From positions 1,024,877 through 1,084,876 of the forward strand of contig NW_019774291.1 of NCBI RefSeq assembly GCF_001039355.2: a stretch of DNA of 60,000 nucleotides. The letters run 5' to 3'. Within the stretch, counting starts at the first letter, position 1, and every line of letters begins with the position of its first letter. The stretch comes from Lingula anatina. Taxonomy: Eukaryota; Brachiopoda; Lingulata; Lingulida; Lingulidae. The notes under the pieces were generated by a model. It worked only from the letters and a program-made list of their open reading frames with translations, did no database searches and had not been told where the DNA came from. Below are positions 11,837 through 22,939 of this stretch, piece by piece. Position numbers and translations under genes: made by a program.

Positions 11837-14800
11837 AACAATTATTTTCACCACAGGATTACTGGATGTGGCCAGAAGAACATACACAGAAATTGTTGAT
11901 GACATATCAGGTATGGCTTTGACACAAACACAAATGAGCATGCATGTGCGCCCTCCCCGCCCCCCCTCCCCCCACATACACACACTGTATGTAAATAATA
12001 TTATATATGTTAGCTATAAAAGGAAGACTTCCATGCCTTTTCTTCTGATTGCCCAATGTCATGAGTGGAACTTAAAAATAGTGCAAATACCGGTAGTTGC
12101 TTACCGGCCTGTACACATTTCTAGCTATCAGTTGGTGTTATTCATGTTTTTGTGGTTACCACATGTCAGTTTTGTTCATATTTTAGAAATATTTTTAGTC
12201 TGAAGACACTCTGTATATTAGATACAATTAACTTTAGAGACATTTCATTTTTTAGAACTTATAAAACAACTGAGCACAGAGCATATGCTGCCATTGAAGA
12301 CTGGGTACAGTGTCACTCGAGGCTTTTACATACACATGACCTGTGGGGGGAAAGACGGTGGTCCATCTGCTGCAGAACTGCCTGGAATCTTCATTAAAGT
12401 GAACAAGTTTAAGAATACCATTAGTTTTACCACCACAGATTTGGTAAGATGTACTGTGTGGAACTAGCTTGTCTATATGTAAAATTATATGCATACGTAT
12501 AATATATACTTTTAAGTGTTTTGGCTTAGGATTTTTTATGAAAGATTTGGAAAGTTTTGTAAAATGTCAGGTCAAAATGTACCAACAGAAAAAAACTTTT
12601 TTTAGTCTTATTGGACATTTATAACTAAGACTTACTTTGTTCTTACACATGGTGGTGTTAATCTGAAAGTTATGTATACAGTACATGTGTTATCAGCAAA
12701 ATTAAACACAAGATTTGTAAGCACATGATGCTAATCACTGTTTTTTTTTCTTGCAGATAAAGATGAATGGTAATTCAAGGCTGTAATTTGAAAAGATCAG
12801 GAAAAAATATGTCAGCTTAACTTGATAGTTTTCAAAACTTATCGTGGCATGTTTTTTTAGGTGGTTCCTGCATGATCATCACCTGTTTTGATTAGTACTG
12901 GAATTTTTTCATATTAATAAAGTAAACAACGATGAAAAGAATTCTTTTTATAATCTTATATTTTGATAAAGAAATAAATAAGCGTGAAGTATTTTTGTGT
13001 CATTTTGTCCAGAAGCTATCACATTTCAATCAAAAAACATGTCATTAAAGTGCTGTCCTTGGAGTTTTTCTTGCCTGGAATCATCTTATTTTGTATTAAA
13101 ATGGCCTGTTCCTATGAATGAATGGCATATTCATTCTTTGAATAATGGAATTACTACCCAACTCTGATTAAAGTGCAAAGAATGCAAATTTAGTAATTGA
13201 TTTTAGGCAAAAAAATGGGGGTTGCTAAGAGAATGTTATAATGTTATTTAAGTTAAAATCCTTTGAATGGCACATTCTTTGAACAAGACACTATTACATA
13301 TGTAACTATTTTACAGATCGAATAAGGGAATCCCTACAGGAAATCTGCCTGATATCTAATGTGTAAGTGCATTTATGTCATAGTTGTTTGGTCAGATGTT
13401 TATGGACCTTTCTCTATATAAAAGACACTTTTTTCTCAAAAAAAAAAAAAAAAAAAAAATAATAATAATAATAAAATAATAATAATAATATTTTATCTTT
13501 GTTATTGTTTACCTTCATTTTATTAATTAATTTAATTTATTTTACCTTTTTGGTTATTATTTCAGTTATTGTAAAACAAAGTATTTACAGTTTGCACAAG
13601 CAGATTTCCCAAGGAACACATGTAGTGTAATCTGCATCTTCTGTCTTTTAGGTAAAGACTTGTTAGAAATATAGAAAATGTGATTATGTTGTTTAATTTT
13701 GAGCACTGTATTTCAGTGTTGTGAGTGAACTGCTGACTGACATTCGGAGTCAGATTGGATGTCTGTACAAGTTGACGGAGTGTGTGGCTTCCCTAGACCT
13801 GCTTGTCTCTCTGGCTCATGCATGCTCGCTGTCTGAGTATGGTAAGATCATTCTACTTTATGTTATGACCTCATTCCATTCGAACATGCACCTAATAATG
13901 TAATCTGACATTGACAAACTTCTCTGGCCTTTTCAAGTGCAGATGTGCTTCGATCTGTATTTGTATAAAGTGTAAATGTAAGTTTGGTACTTTTGGTAGT
14001 ATTTTTGGTAGTGAAATCAAAACTGATCAGTCGACATATTTATAGTCAAATGTAAATTGTTTCATACACATTCCTGAAATAATTGCTAAAGAAGAAGAAT
14101 TATCTGTGCAGTTCGCCCAGAATTTACAGATACACTGGCTGTGAAGCAAGGAAGACATCCCATCTTGGATAAAATATCAGTGGAGACACCTGTACCTAAC
14201 AATGTGGTATGTATGCACTGGTGGATAATTTTTTTTGTTCGAGGTTGATAGTTAAAAGACAATCTCAGAAACACGGCAAGTGAAATCTGACCATGAGTAG
14301 TGAACATGGGGGACTTAGCAAAGTCTTAAACTTAGTTGTCAAGTGATATTTTTATGGGTCCTGGGACAACCTCAGTTTTTTTAACAGTTGAGTTGTTTTT
14401 CATTTTCAGTATGCATCAGATGAAAGCAACTTTCTCATCATAACAGGGCCAAATATGGTGAGGAAAGAACAAATTTTCAAATATTTTAAACAAATAGTGG
14501 ATAAAACATGGGGAAGATAATTTTTATATTTACCTTGTTTTTACACTCATTACATAAAGTTAAAATTTAAAAAAATAACTTAGAAACTGGAATATTTTTG
14601 GCTGTCAGAAAACTAAAAACAAAGGGCAGATCTTGACTTGTTTGACACAATATTGATACTTTTTTGTAACTTAATATTTATTTTCTAATCAGAGTGGAAA
14701 GTCTACATACCTTCGCCAGATTGCCTTGCTCCAAATTATGGCTCAGATTGGGTCTTGGGTTCCTGCAGATTTTGCTTCGTTTCGAGTCTGTGACCAGATC

Positions 14801-16262
14801 TTCTCTAGAATTGGTAGTGATGATGACATTGAGACCAACTCATCAACCTTTATGCTAGAGGTAGTGACAAGTGAACATGCTTTAGGGTATATTTTATAGT
14901 GCTTGGATGTCCTTGTATTATAAACACATAAAAGTTCATAAAATTCAGTCATGATGGACGTGACACAAATGTTTGTTCTATTATTTGAGCCAAACAGAAT
15001 TATAATTTGGTGTTTTTATCATTTACAGATGAGAGAGATTAATTATATTATCCAGAATGCATCTGCAACATCTCTAATCATCATTGATGAACTGGGGAGA
15101 GGTAAGGCTCAGCATGCTTTGTGGGTGTATCTGAAAGTTATTTTTACAGTTATTACGATAAGAAATGATGAGCTACACTAAAACCTGTCAATCATTTTTA
15201 TGTACAGACACTATTTGTCTGAGACATGAGCTTTGTCCACCTAACTGTAAAATTATATTATTGTAAAAAAAAAAATAATAAAAATAAAAAAAAAACATTC
15301 CAGTGTGAATGTTGGTTTTGATTTTAGCAGAGATGTTATTTCATAAACTAGGTGTACTTTTGTTCGTTGAATCAATTAAATGTTTTAGTATGATTGATCG
15401 TTAAAAAATATTGCTACAGTTTGTTTTGTTGCAGGCACCAGTGCTGATGAAGGAATTGGAATATCCCAGGCTGTCTGTGAACATCTTCTTTCTCTCAAAG
15501 TAAGCTGCAGCAGGCAATATATTTTGACAGTAGACATTTCAATGCCTAGTTGATAAGGCCTGAGATGAGGTCTCTGGAGTACTGTTTCAGCTGCTGATGA
15601 TTTTCATACTTTATTTCAAGATGTAAAATTACAGTTGTTTTAAGTAATTAATTTTTTATCACATCGAGCAGCATGCTTATCATGTCTTTACATGTATTTA
15701 TTCTATACTGGGTTTTTTACTCTCTTTTTCAAGTTGTTCTTCTGCAGTTTTTCATTAATTGGCTGTGTCAAGCACAAAGGATTGGTTAAGTTGGCTCTCT
15801 TATGTACTAACCAGGGTATCAAGTTGTGAATCCAGTCTGTGCCATAAACTTTTCAGATTACTGGACATTCAGACCAGAACTTTCTTAAAATCTACTGGTT
15901 CGAATCGGGATTCACTGGCCCTAATAAAAATTTCAAATTGTTACTTGCAGGCTTTTACATTCTTTGCCACACATTTCTGTGAGTTGACCAACTTGGGAAA
16001 CCTTTATCCAAATGTGGAGAAGTAAGTCCTAGTCTTACAATGAAGAAACTTCATGGTTTTCAAAACATGTAATGAAGTATTGATCACTTTTTGTTGTAAA
16101 TTTGCAAATGTAATAACAAAGGAAGTTATAATTGTTAATTATGCTTTTAGTTATCACTTTGAAGTCCAAAGACTTTATGCAGCGGAAACCCATCATGAGA
16201 AATTGCAGTACACCCATGTTTTGTCTAAAGGCATTTCCAAGGAAAAACATTATGGTATGTTT

Positions 16263-16316
<54 letters not shown>

Positions 16317-16926
16317 CACAAATAAAGATAAATTGCAAGTTTAAATTGCATTTTGAAAAAGATGATTAGTTTTCCTTGATTGAGGTCAAATTGACAGTAT
16401 TTTAAACTACTCCTAATTTTTTTATATCCAAGGTATTGAACTTGCCCAGGTATCAACTCTACCTTCCTCTATTGTGGAAGATGCAAAACTTGTGGCTAAG
16501 GCCATCGCAGAACAGAAAGAGGTACACATATGTGTCCATGCATTTTGAATAAACACATTTTTCATAATGAAGTTGACATTTTAAGTTCAGATGACATCTT
16601 TTTTATTCTTTGTTGGTTGTGTGATAATATGAACAATGGGGAGGGGGGCTACCACATAATTATGCCTTGGGATAATGTTTTTCCCTTTCCGTGCAATATA
16701 TAAGAAGATATCAGATCAGTTTAATTGTTTAAATATAATTTTCTTTCAGCAAACACAGGGAGCTTCCCTGGAGGCCAGAAAACATAGGGCAGTGTATAAG
16801 CTAGCATCCAGACTGAGTCAGGCTGCACACAACTCCAGGCTGGATGAACACACACTGAGAATGTATTTACAGAATCTGAAGAAACAATACCAGGAGGAGC
16901 TCCAGGAAGATGCCTCAGATTCTTAA
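369..16926 (+). CDS. MSH4: MutS protein homolog 4 (MSH4), 5' end beyond window
   Basis: Meiosis-specific MutS homologue; in the family it forms a clamp with MSH5 on recombination intermediates and promotes crossovers. Exons seen: 369-531, 1165-1352, 1744-1892, 2262-2385, 2571-2637, 3634-3755, 3944-4087, (second copies 6175-6241, 7246-7367, 7572-7715), 9356-9627, 10459-10578, 11225-11237, 11857-11910, 12256-12443, 12757-12769, 13317-13362, 13717-13841, 14112-14206, 14410-14457, 14693-14860, 15029-15101, 15435-15499, 15951-16021, 16151-16254, 16433-16521, 16750-16926. All are GT-AG and all phases agree. One set of exons gives 892 residues plus a stop (human 936). Walker A GPNMSGKST is split across 14457/14693; the SSTF loop is at ~14840; Walker [10 protein letters not shown] ends at 15101; FATHF lies in the 15951 exon. 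As in the family, no mismatch-reading domain I is evident. The first visible codons align near human residue 33, so roughly 30 N-terminal residues are missing. Confidence 0.97.
1469..1560. repeat. Impure ATA/ATG trinucleotide repeat
   Basis: Runs of taa/tga/gat triplets in the intron between 1352 and 1744. Confidence 0.8.
2571..4087 (+). CDS. MSH4: MSH4 exons 5-7, first copy
   Basis: Three exons (2571-2637, 3634-3755, 3944-4087; 67+122+144 nt) encode the end of the MutS connector domain and the start of the lever domain. Landmarks are YIKQL, KYYCLA and HTLFGMLNF. Splice sites are intact (tag/gtaggt, tag/gtgagt, cag/gtaaga). The trio enters and leaves in phase 1 and totals 333 nt, so it can be included, skipped or repeated without a frameshift. 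It lies within the left copy of the duplicated block. Confidence 0.93.
4660..5222. mobile_element. TIR DNA transposon, truncated copy
   Basis: Left terminal arm (from ~4660, agaccacattcacaac) and interior of the element found complete at 8286-9254. The right arm is missing and the sequence switches to unrelated GTC-rich DNA after 5222. An open frame from 4897 begins [20 protein letters not shown] and is rich in Arg/Lys. It resembles the N-terminal leader of some PIF/Harbinger-type proteins, but no catalytic domain is present and this family call is tentative. Confidence 0.7.
5363..5645. repeat. Two-unit tandem repeat, period ~159 bp
   Basis: The motif caggtcaagttcgaaaatca at 5379 recurs at 5538, and similarity continues for ~95 bp of each unit, including ttatgctgttttttcac. 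It follows a (GTC/GCC)n-rich stretch (5240-5300). The only unresolved base in the window is at 5685, just downstream. Confidence 0.8.
5785..6065. mobile_element. MITE family B copy (diverged)
   Basis: Left arm around 5810-5890 (ctatgtagattgacccag, cattgtaactgaatgacatg) and inverted right arm around 5968-6060 match the arms of the elements at 19868 and 21404. A G11 tract sits in the middle. The left boundary of the right duplicated block falls within this element. Confidence 0.6.
5968..8846 (+). repeat. Right copy of ~2.8 kb duplicated block
   Basis: Second copy of 2461-5222. Its left edge also abuts a G tract (5951-5961), here inside a MITE. Its right edge falls inside a TIR transposon that is complete in this copy but lacks its right arm in the left copy. 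The two copies are separated by 745 bp of non-duplicated sequence (5223-5967). Confidence 0.95.
6175..7715 (+). CDS. MSH4: MSH4 exons 5-7, second copy (duplicated trio)
   Basis: Exons 6175-6241, 7246-7367 and 7572-7715 repeat the trio at 2571-4087 with the same lengths, phases and splice sites. I see only two base changes in the coding part, both in the third exon and both synonymous (agt/agc Ser and acc/act Thr). Introns differ by several small indels and substitutions. Splicing both trios would give a 111-residue tandem repeat inside MSH4; using one of the two would give a normal-length protein. The sequence alone cannot say which happens. Confidence 0.9.
8286..9254. mobile_element. Non-autonomous TIR DNA transposon with ~190-bp inverted arms
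   Basis: The left arm (8286-8475) is matched in reverse complement by 8848-8955 plus 9166-9254; the right arm is split by a 210-bp insertion. The outer ends read agaccgcaatcacaac and, inverted, agaccgcattcacaac. A further internal inversion pairs 8598-8620 with 8822-8846, so most of the element can fold back. It contains only a short basic open frame and no recognisable transposase core. Confidence 0.85.
8956..9165 (+). mobile_element. Insertion with (ATT)n tail inside the TIR element
   Basis: About 210 bp of AT-rich sequence interrupts the right arm between ..gagagact and aaaagatt.. and ends in an ATT microsatellite (9125-9163). A 3' tail of short tandem ATT units is typical of SINEs or 5'-truncated CR1/L2-like LINEs. 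I see no clear Pol III boxes or reverse-transcriptase remnant. Confidence 0.5.
11225..11237 (+). CDS. MSH4: MSH4 13-nt microexon (Pro-Asn-Ile-Asn)
   Basis: The exon ending at 10578 closes in phase 0, but the exon starting at 11857 needs one preceding base, so a piece of length 3n+1 must lie between. The 13 bases here, preceded by taag and followed by gtgagt, encode P-N-I-N plus a G. Joined to the next exon they give [14 protein letters not shown], aligning with human SNINEFLDIARRTY. An in-frame TGA ~18 nt upstream, with no other AG after it, limits the exon to this size. The acceptor has a poor pyrimidine tract. Confidence 0.85.
11690..11834 (+). mobile_element. SINE/LINE 3' tail with (ATT)n, in MSH4 intron
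   Basis: A short AT-rich segment ends in caataaacattattatt and a run of ~18 ATT units (11780-11834). The run ends only ~20 bp before the acceptor of the exon at 11857. The tail type matches the insertion at 8956-9165; the upstream limit is uncertain. Confidence 0.4.
12757..12769 (+). CDS. MSH4: MSH4 13-nt microexon (Ile-Lys-Met-Asn)
   Basis: A strong acceptor (T9-C-TTGCAG) precedes 13 bases encoding I-K-M-N plus a G, followed by gtaatt. It links the phase-0 end at 12443 to the phase-1 start at 13317 and reproduces the IKMN tetrapeptide at the same place in human MSH4. Confidence 0.9.
13437..13495. repeat. Poly(A) followed by (AAT)n
   Basis: About 20 A residues followed by AAT units in the intron after the exon 13317-13362. 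Confidence 0.85.
16267..16315. repeat. (AT)n microsatellite
   Basis: About 24 AT units begin 13 bp downstream of the donor at 16254. Confidence 0.95.
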
Positions 16927-17610
16927 AAAAGTGATGATATCTGTGCTTGAAAGATTTTTAGAGAAAAAAACTTGTCAAATGATTGAACTTGATAAAGGAA
17001 TATTTCAACATGGTATGAATTGTATGAATACAAGGATTATTGAAAAAAGTTGCAGACAGATAAAAGAGTTGTAAAACCAAAAAGCACAGATCTGAACAGA
17101 TGTTTTTATTCCTATATTTCTTTCTTTCTGATTTAGGGAAAGATATGAGTCATCATTGTTATATTTAAACATTTTTGACAAAACCAGAATTTTGCACATT
17201 TTGTAGAACTGATGTAAAAGGCTGTAGTGTCTTTTTGTGAAATTTTGGTGAGAGTAAAAATGGTTACTTAATATTGAGTAATACTAAGCTACAGAAAGTT
17301 CCAAAATTACTGCTGTCTTCTTAATTTCCACAAGTTTTGTGTCATACAAAAAGAGTCAAATACTATAGACTAAGTGTTACATTTATTGAAAAAATCTATA
17401 ACTCTGAAAAATGTGCGTCAACTCTTGTGATAATTGAAGAACCTGGTAGAGTATTTGAGAATGAAACTGATCAGATGCTTTTTTTGCTGACAACTAAATG
17501 AAAATACTGCCAATTAAAGTGAAATAAAAAAGCTTGATTAATAGGGTCCAAAATTTAGGAAAAATATTGTCCAGAGGTACAGATTGAGGAATTTGTGTTA
17601 CAAAACAAAA

Positions 17611-17644
17611 AATAAAGAAAAACTTATCTACATAAAAAATAAAG
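17611..17644 (+). terminator. Poly(A) signals, probable end of MSH4 transcript
   Basis: AATAAA hexamers at 17611-17616 and 17639-17644 lie ~690 bp after the MSH4 stop at 16924-16926. The stretch 16927-17610 is AT-rich with no reading frame of note and is read as 3' UTR. Both signals precede the next gene by ~250 bp. Confidence 0.6.
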
Positions 17645-17891
17645 AGATTAATATTAATTATTAATATTTATTGTTTTTATCACTGGTAGCCACATGTCTG
17701 CTCACAGTACTCTGTTATCACAAATGTTTTTACTGCTGCCTAACATGTAGGTTAATTGCACTCTGGCAATCAGTTACCTGTTTACTTAACCTATCACCCC
17801 AGACACCATTGTATAGCAACAAAATGGCCGAGTGAGGTGGAAGGCAGGGGTTGGATCTGCAGCAATTTCAGTTTAGCCTACACTGGTTCTG

Positions 17892-19483
17892 ATGTTTCCA
17901 TCATTTAGTTTCAATTATGTTAAAGTTAGGTGAGTATTTGTTGTGCCTTTTTGCCAAAATTTTAATATTACTTTTGTTTAGTTTTTTTTCCTTAACAACT
18001 CCAGAAAAAGGTGAACCATTGAACTGGATGTAACTGGACAAATCAGCACAATACCTTGGTGAATTTGGCTCTTAATGCTGGGAGGTAATGATATTCAAAG
18101 TCCACCTAGCTTCATTGAAGTAACAGCTGGAGTGCTGTCTCTTTTCACATGAGCAATATTGTATTTTTGACAGGTTGTGTGTTTAGGCTTTATTTTAAAT
18201 GTGAAGTAAATTTTCTGCAGAAACTTCAGAATAGATGTGTTTTCATATGCATGCTGTGGCTTTTGATTAAAGACGCAGACAAGAAAAATGTATAAGACAA
18301 ATGAATAGGAAAATTAACTTCTTAATTTTGTGAATGCTATAAATTGATGTAAAATTGATACATATTCTGTGGAACAACATGCAAAACATTTGCATGAACA
18401 AATAATTCCAAAAAAGGCAAATAGTGATCAGTTTTCTTTTTGTATTATTTAGGTTCACAAAATTACTTCTGCTGAGAAATTGTATTTTTATTTCTTAGAG
18501 TTGATACCGAATAGATTTAAAGGTCTAGAAGCGATCTTTTCTCCACCTAGGTAACCATGCAGTAAGCTGTATGGTAACACATGCCAGTCAATGGATCATT
18601 AATGTACAGTGTATCAAGGGTCCCCAGATTGCCCTCTTCTTCTGGCTGCCACATTAAGTTCCTGATTGTGGTATGGTGTGATGTGAACTGTTTTTATTTG
18701 TAAGCTGACCCCATATTAGCTTACTTATTAATGACTGTGAGAAGGAAAACTTTACTGGTTGTACACATTTTGAAAGGCGAAATCTGATTATGTTCATTTA
18801 AGTTCAGTGAGCCGTGCTGAGTTGTGGAGTGTGATTCAACGTTAGCTATTGAAACTGCCATGTAAATTGTGAAAACGTGTTCCTAGGTCAACCTCTGTAA
18901 CTAAGGCAGTTTGCGCCAAAGTGAAACAACGTAAACACACCACAGAAAGAGTTCAAATACATTTGCTTGAATTGGGCATTGATGTTTCATTGTGCGATTT
19001 GAAAAGGGGGTGTTGAATTACTGCTGCAGTTCACAAGGTGGTTTTAAGAGCACAGTTATTGTAATACTCTATCTGCCATTGTTGTGTGCTCCACAACAAA
19101 TGGGGTGCAGTATTAACATGTGAATGCATCTTTCATCACATTTCTGTGTTCTGCAAGGTCTTGGTTTTCCTTAGGAACTGGGGACAAGAGCACAGTTTAG
19201 GACAACGATGTCCCTCAGTATGTGAAATGAATCAGTTTCGGGGAAAACTGAGGTTTGTTTTTGATAAAAAGTGGCTATAGTGTGGCTTTTGGTGCTGTAC
19301 GTGTTGGCTCATGTTGTTTTAGCATGGCATGATTATAGGGAGTATAGTAGTTAATTTTAAGGCTTTAGCTTTCATGAAGTCGTAATACATTTTAGCAGGT
19401 TTTCTACAGAAGTGGGTCACCTCTTGAGGAACACTGTCAACATGTTTTTAGCCTAGAAATCCAGGAATTTTATTTAGCATTTC

Positions 19484-19563
<80 letters not shown>

Positions 19564-21874
19564 TATTTATAGGCATTTTGATTTATGTCTAACTTAAAGT
19601 ATCTTATTTAATATAGGCCCCGCCCGATAGGACTACCAGACATAGGCCACCACCAGGTGGATACATCTGGGACAACAGGGGCAGTCAGGGAGGAGCCTGT
19701 ACCATATCGCCTCCCTAGGACTCAGCCGTCCAGTGTGCCACAGGAGGGACAGGGGGCTGCAGCCGGGGATCAAGATGGCTCAGAAAATTTACTAAAATTG
19801 TGGAGTGACTGTGATGTGGACTATAACAGGTAGCTAGTAGAGAGATGTGGAACCTAACGTGTATAAAGGCTCATTCCCAAGGAAACAATTGTCCTATGTA
19901 GATCGATCCAGTTCTGCTGTAACTCTCGTTGAATGCAACAAGATTAATAGATTAACATGCCTCCTCTTGGCTTCAAGTGGAATACAGAAAAGCTTGTTGT
20001 TATAAAGGTACATTGGAAATAAGAGAAGTAATATTAATCTATCAATCTGATTGCATTAAGCAATAGTCCCAGCTGATTTAGATCAATATATGTTGAACAA
20101 TAGTTTCAATAGAAATGGGCCATAAGCAACTTGGTTAAGGCATAGTTATGACCTGCTTGTACATGTACAAAATTCAAGGGCATACATTTACAGGTATTAT
20201 CATACATTTGACAAAATCGTCCTTTCAAGTTTTGTCAATGTTTGACAAAATCATGTTCATGCAATTGCTTAGGTATTACTTTGCCCATCAGTGTGACATA
20301 TTTATAAAGAGTGTATTATAAATATTTTGCAGTTTCCTCACTTTAAGCATGATAAATCCAGATTTTTTTTTGGTCACATACAAATATTAGCATTTACTAG
20401 CTCCCCCCCTTTTTTTTTGGAGGGGGGTATTGAATAGGTATTCTAGCTAGCATTAATTTCAATGCAATATTGATTGAATACTTTTATCTCATGTTTTTTC
20501 AATTTCTATTTTAGCTTAAGGAACTTTATTCTCCAGTCTTCAAAAGTTTACTCCAAGAAGATGCCAAAGACCTCCTATGATTCTAGACATGTTTACAGCC
20601 ATCCTGCATACTCTAAGTACACACTGGGAAATCAGGATCGCTTTGTCCATTTAGCAAAGTATGATGAACCACAGATGGTGATAAATAGGTAAGAGAATAA
20701 TTTATTTTTATTTTGCACAATTATCTTTTAATTTTCCTAAATGTCTTTATGTGAAGATCTGAAGAAGTTAAAGTGTATAAAACAATGGCTAGGTTTTCAT
20801 TCCAGACCTTTGAGGGTTTTATCTTTCAATGCATAAACATACTCAGTATTTTTTTAGGGTTGCCAAAAGGTGTATTTTTCTCATAATCTTCTTTCTTAAT
20901 GAAATAGTTCTCTTTTAACAGTGTACAGCAGCTTCAGCTACAAAGATCAAAAACAGAAGATTTTGGCTTCCCACAAATAGACCCCTCCCCTTCTCCAGCA
21001 TTACGGAGTCTCACAGCTTCACCCACAAAGTCCATTAAGTGGACACTAGGGGCCAAGAAACACTTCAATTTTGACAGACAGGTGAGTTAAATGACACATA
21101 TCACTATTTTGGCAATGTTCAGAAGAGCTTTTTTCCTGTTAGGCTCTATTTATTTCCCAGAATAACCAGATGAAGATTGTAGTTTTTGCATCAAAATAAT
21201 ATTTAAAAGAGAGAAGTTTTATGATGTTATTATAATATAAAAATCAACTTCTGGGCTAATAAACTTTTGGCCCAATGAACTTGTAACCTGTTTTTCCCTC
21301 AATTAATCATACTTGTAAAGTTTTAAAGTCATATGTGGCCAATGAGTCTTCAGACTGTTGAGCCCCACCTACACAAAATGCTGCTGCTTATATCTGTCTT
21401 TTAAGGGCGTTTTCCCAATGAAATTATCATTCTACATAGACTGATCAAATTCTGTGGGGACATGCTGAATGCAATCAGATTTACAGGCTTTTTCTTGGTT
21501 TTGAGTAGAATACAGACAGGTTGGTGATAATACAAGTACACTTGAAACAAAGGGAAGCATGTTAATCTGATTGCATTCAGCAAGAGTCCCTGCGGAGTTG
21601 GATTTATCTAAGTGGAACAATCATTTCATTGTGAATGAGCCCTTAGTTGCATGTTTTTCCAGGCATTATTTTTTAACATAATTAATTTGCTATATGGGTA
21701 CATCACTGCATAAATATTGGATGACATATAAAGGATATTTTGTTAAAATTTTAGGGTAAAGGTCACTACCAGGGTCCCTTTTCGCGCACCTTCCCTGTCA
21801 CATGTTCTGCTCCTACAAACTGGCTGCGCATGAAGTTAGGCCAGCATCCAAACAGAACTAGCACAGTGAGCTAG
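17892..21874 (+). CDS. Unrecognised five-exon gene, ~234-aa Ser/Pro-rich basic protein
   Basis: I do not recognise this protein. Coding exons 19617-19829, 20515-20688, 20922-21081 and 21755-21874 join in consistent phases (2,2,0) with good GT-AG sites and end in TAG at 21872. None contains a plausible start. The proposed first exon 17892-17929 (ATG, MFPSFSFNYVKVR, strong donor gtgagt) ends in phase 2, exactly what 19617 needs, but it is the weakest part of the model. The product is soluble-looking: no signal peptide or membrane helix, rich in Ser, Pro, Gln, Lys and Arg, with Tyr/Ser-Lys clusters (KVYSKKMPKTSY, SHPAYSKYTLGNQDRF) and a C-terminal GHYQGPFSRTFPVT stretch. Intron 1 holds an (AT)n run and intron 2 a MITE. 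Short Tyr/Pro/Lys-rich proteins of this kind include some ciliary or sperm axoneme proteins, but that is a guess. Confidence 0.72.
19487..19562. repeat. (TA)n microsatellite
   Basis: About 37 TA units in intron 1 of the unrecognised gene, 54 bp before the acceptor at 19616. Confidence 0.95.
19868..20126. mobile_element. MITE family B copy
   Basis: Inverted arms: ggctcattcccaaggaaaca at the left and, inverted, ggcccatttctattgaaact at the right; inner arms carry ttgaatgcaa and inverted ttaatgcaatc. It lies in the intron 19830-20514 and is related to 21404-21643 and 5785-6065. Confidence 0.75.
21404..21643. mobile_element. MITE family B, best-preserved copy
   Basis: Terminal inverted repeats of ~77 bp run from agggcgttttcccaatgaaa at the left to tcattgtgaatgagccct at the right, with inner arms tgctgaatgcaatcagat and its exact inverse. 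TA (or TTA) flanks both ends as a probable target duplication. It lies in the last intron of the unrecognised gene and has no coding capacity. Confidence 0.85.
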
Positions 21875-22741
21875 AGACTTCATCTTTTTAATCAATTTTA
21901 GGGCATATAAATCTGAAAAATGATGTGTCAATTCTGTGATAATAGATGAACCCCTGTAGAATACCTTTCCATCTTTCACTTAATGAGTATACTGTAACTT
22001 TTCAACATGGGCATGCAGATGTAATTTTTGCTGTAAAGAGACTTTTAAGCCTTACCTGTGTTATCCATATTTCATTTATGTCATGTTTCCACTGGATGAA
22101 GAGAACAGTGATGTTAGTTGATTTAAGTGGAGAAAAGTGAAAAACAGTCTTCTGCAGTCCTGGAAATCTGTATGATTTTTACTCTAAGAAGAAGTATGCT
22201 TCATTACGCGGCCAATGTAGTTTCAGTATTTGATCAGAACAGCTGTTATGTTACCATGTTTTTTCCCATATTTTTCTTTGGGAAGATTTGCTCATTATGT
22301 GATATTGATACATATGTATGTACAAAATACCTGCAGATCATGAATTTAGATTGTCGGCAATTATTGGATGTTTTATAATTTATACCTCGTTTTGCCCTTA
22401 TTTCTCACTTTATGTTCACTGTTTATCTAAATTGTTGAAATATTGACATTCATTATTCAGATAGAAAACCCTTGTAAATCAGTTCAGTGAACAAGTTAAA
22501 TTGTTTCAAAATGGTGCTTTCAGTGTTACTAAAAAGACGCAAGTAGTTAGGCTACATTTGGTGTATTTGTATATTTGTTATTATGAAGTGTTGAATTGTT
22601 TTTAAGTAACTGTGGTTTCTCAAGTAATAATGATAAGCAAAAATGTATAAATGAAGTTCACTTTTATTTTTATTTTTTAATTGTTGTAACATCTGTACAA
22701 CATGTGAGTTAATTAACAAAACGAATTTTGTTGGTTTACCA

Positions 22742-22747
22742 AATAAA
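22742..22747 (+). terminator. Poly(A) signal of the unrecognised gene
   Basis: AATAAA 868 bp after the stop at 21874. The intervening 21875-22741 shows no conserved frame and is probably 3' UTR. Confidence 0.55.
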
Positions 22748-22907
22748 GCTTTTATTAATGCATTATCTACATACGCAGCTCTATAAAATGAATAAACTGA
22801 ACAAGTAAAATAAATCCTTTGCATTTTTTGTATATCCATTTCTTTCTTTATTATTTTTGAATATTAATTTATCAATACAAAATGAAATAATGTTGATGTT
22901 TTCATAT

Positions 22908-22939
<32 letters not shown>

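Noticed and set aside
17800-17820. RFX X-box-like site (..attgtatagcaac) before the unrecognised gene
   Set aside because: Only the agcaac half-site fits; the other half does not match the consensus.
19086-19280. Plus-strand ORF in intron 1 of the unrecognised gene
   Set aside because: No donor in the phase required by the exon at 19617 and no conserved motif; treated as chance.
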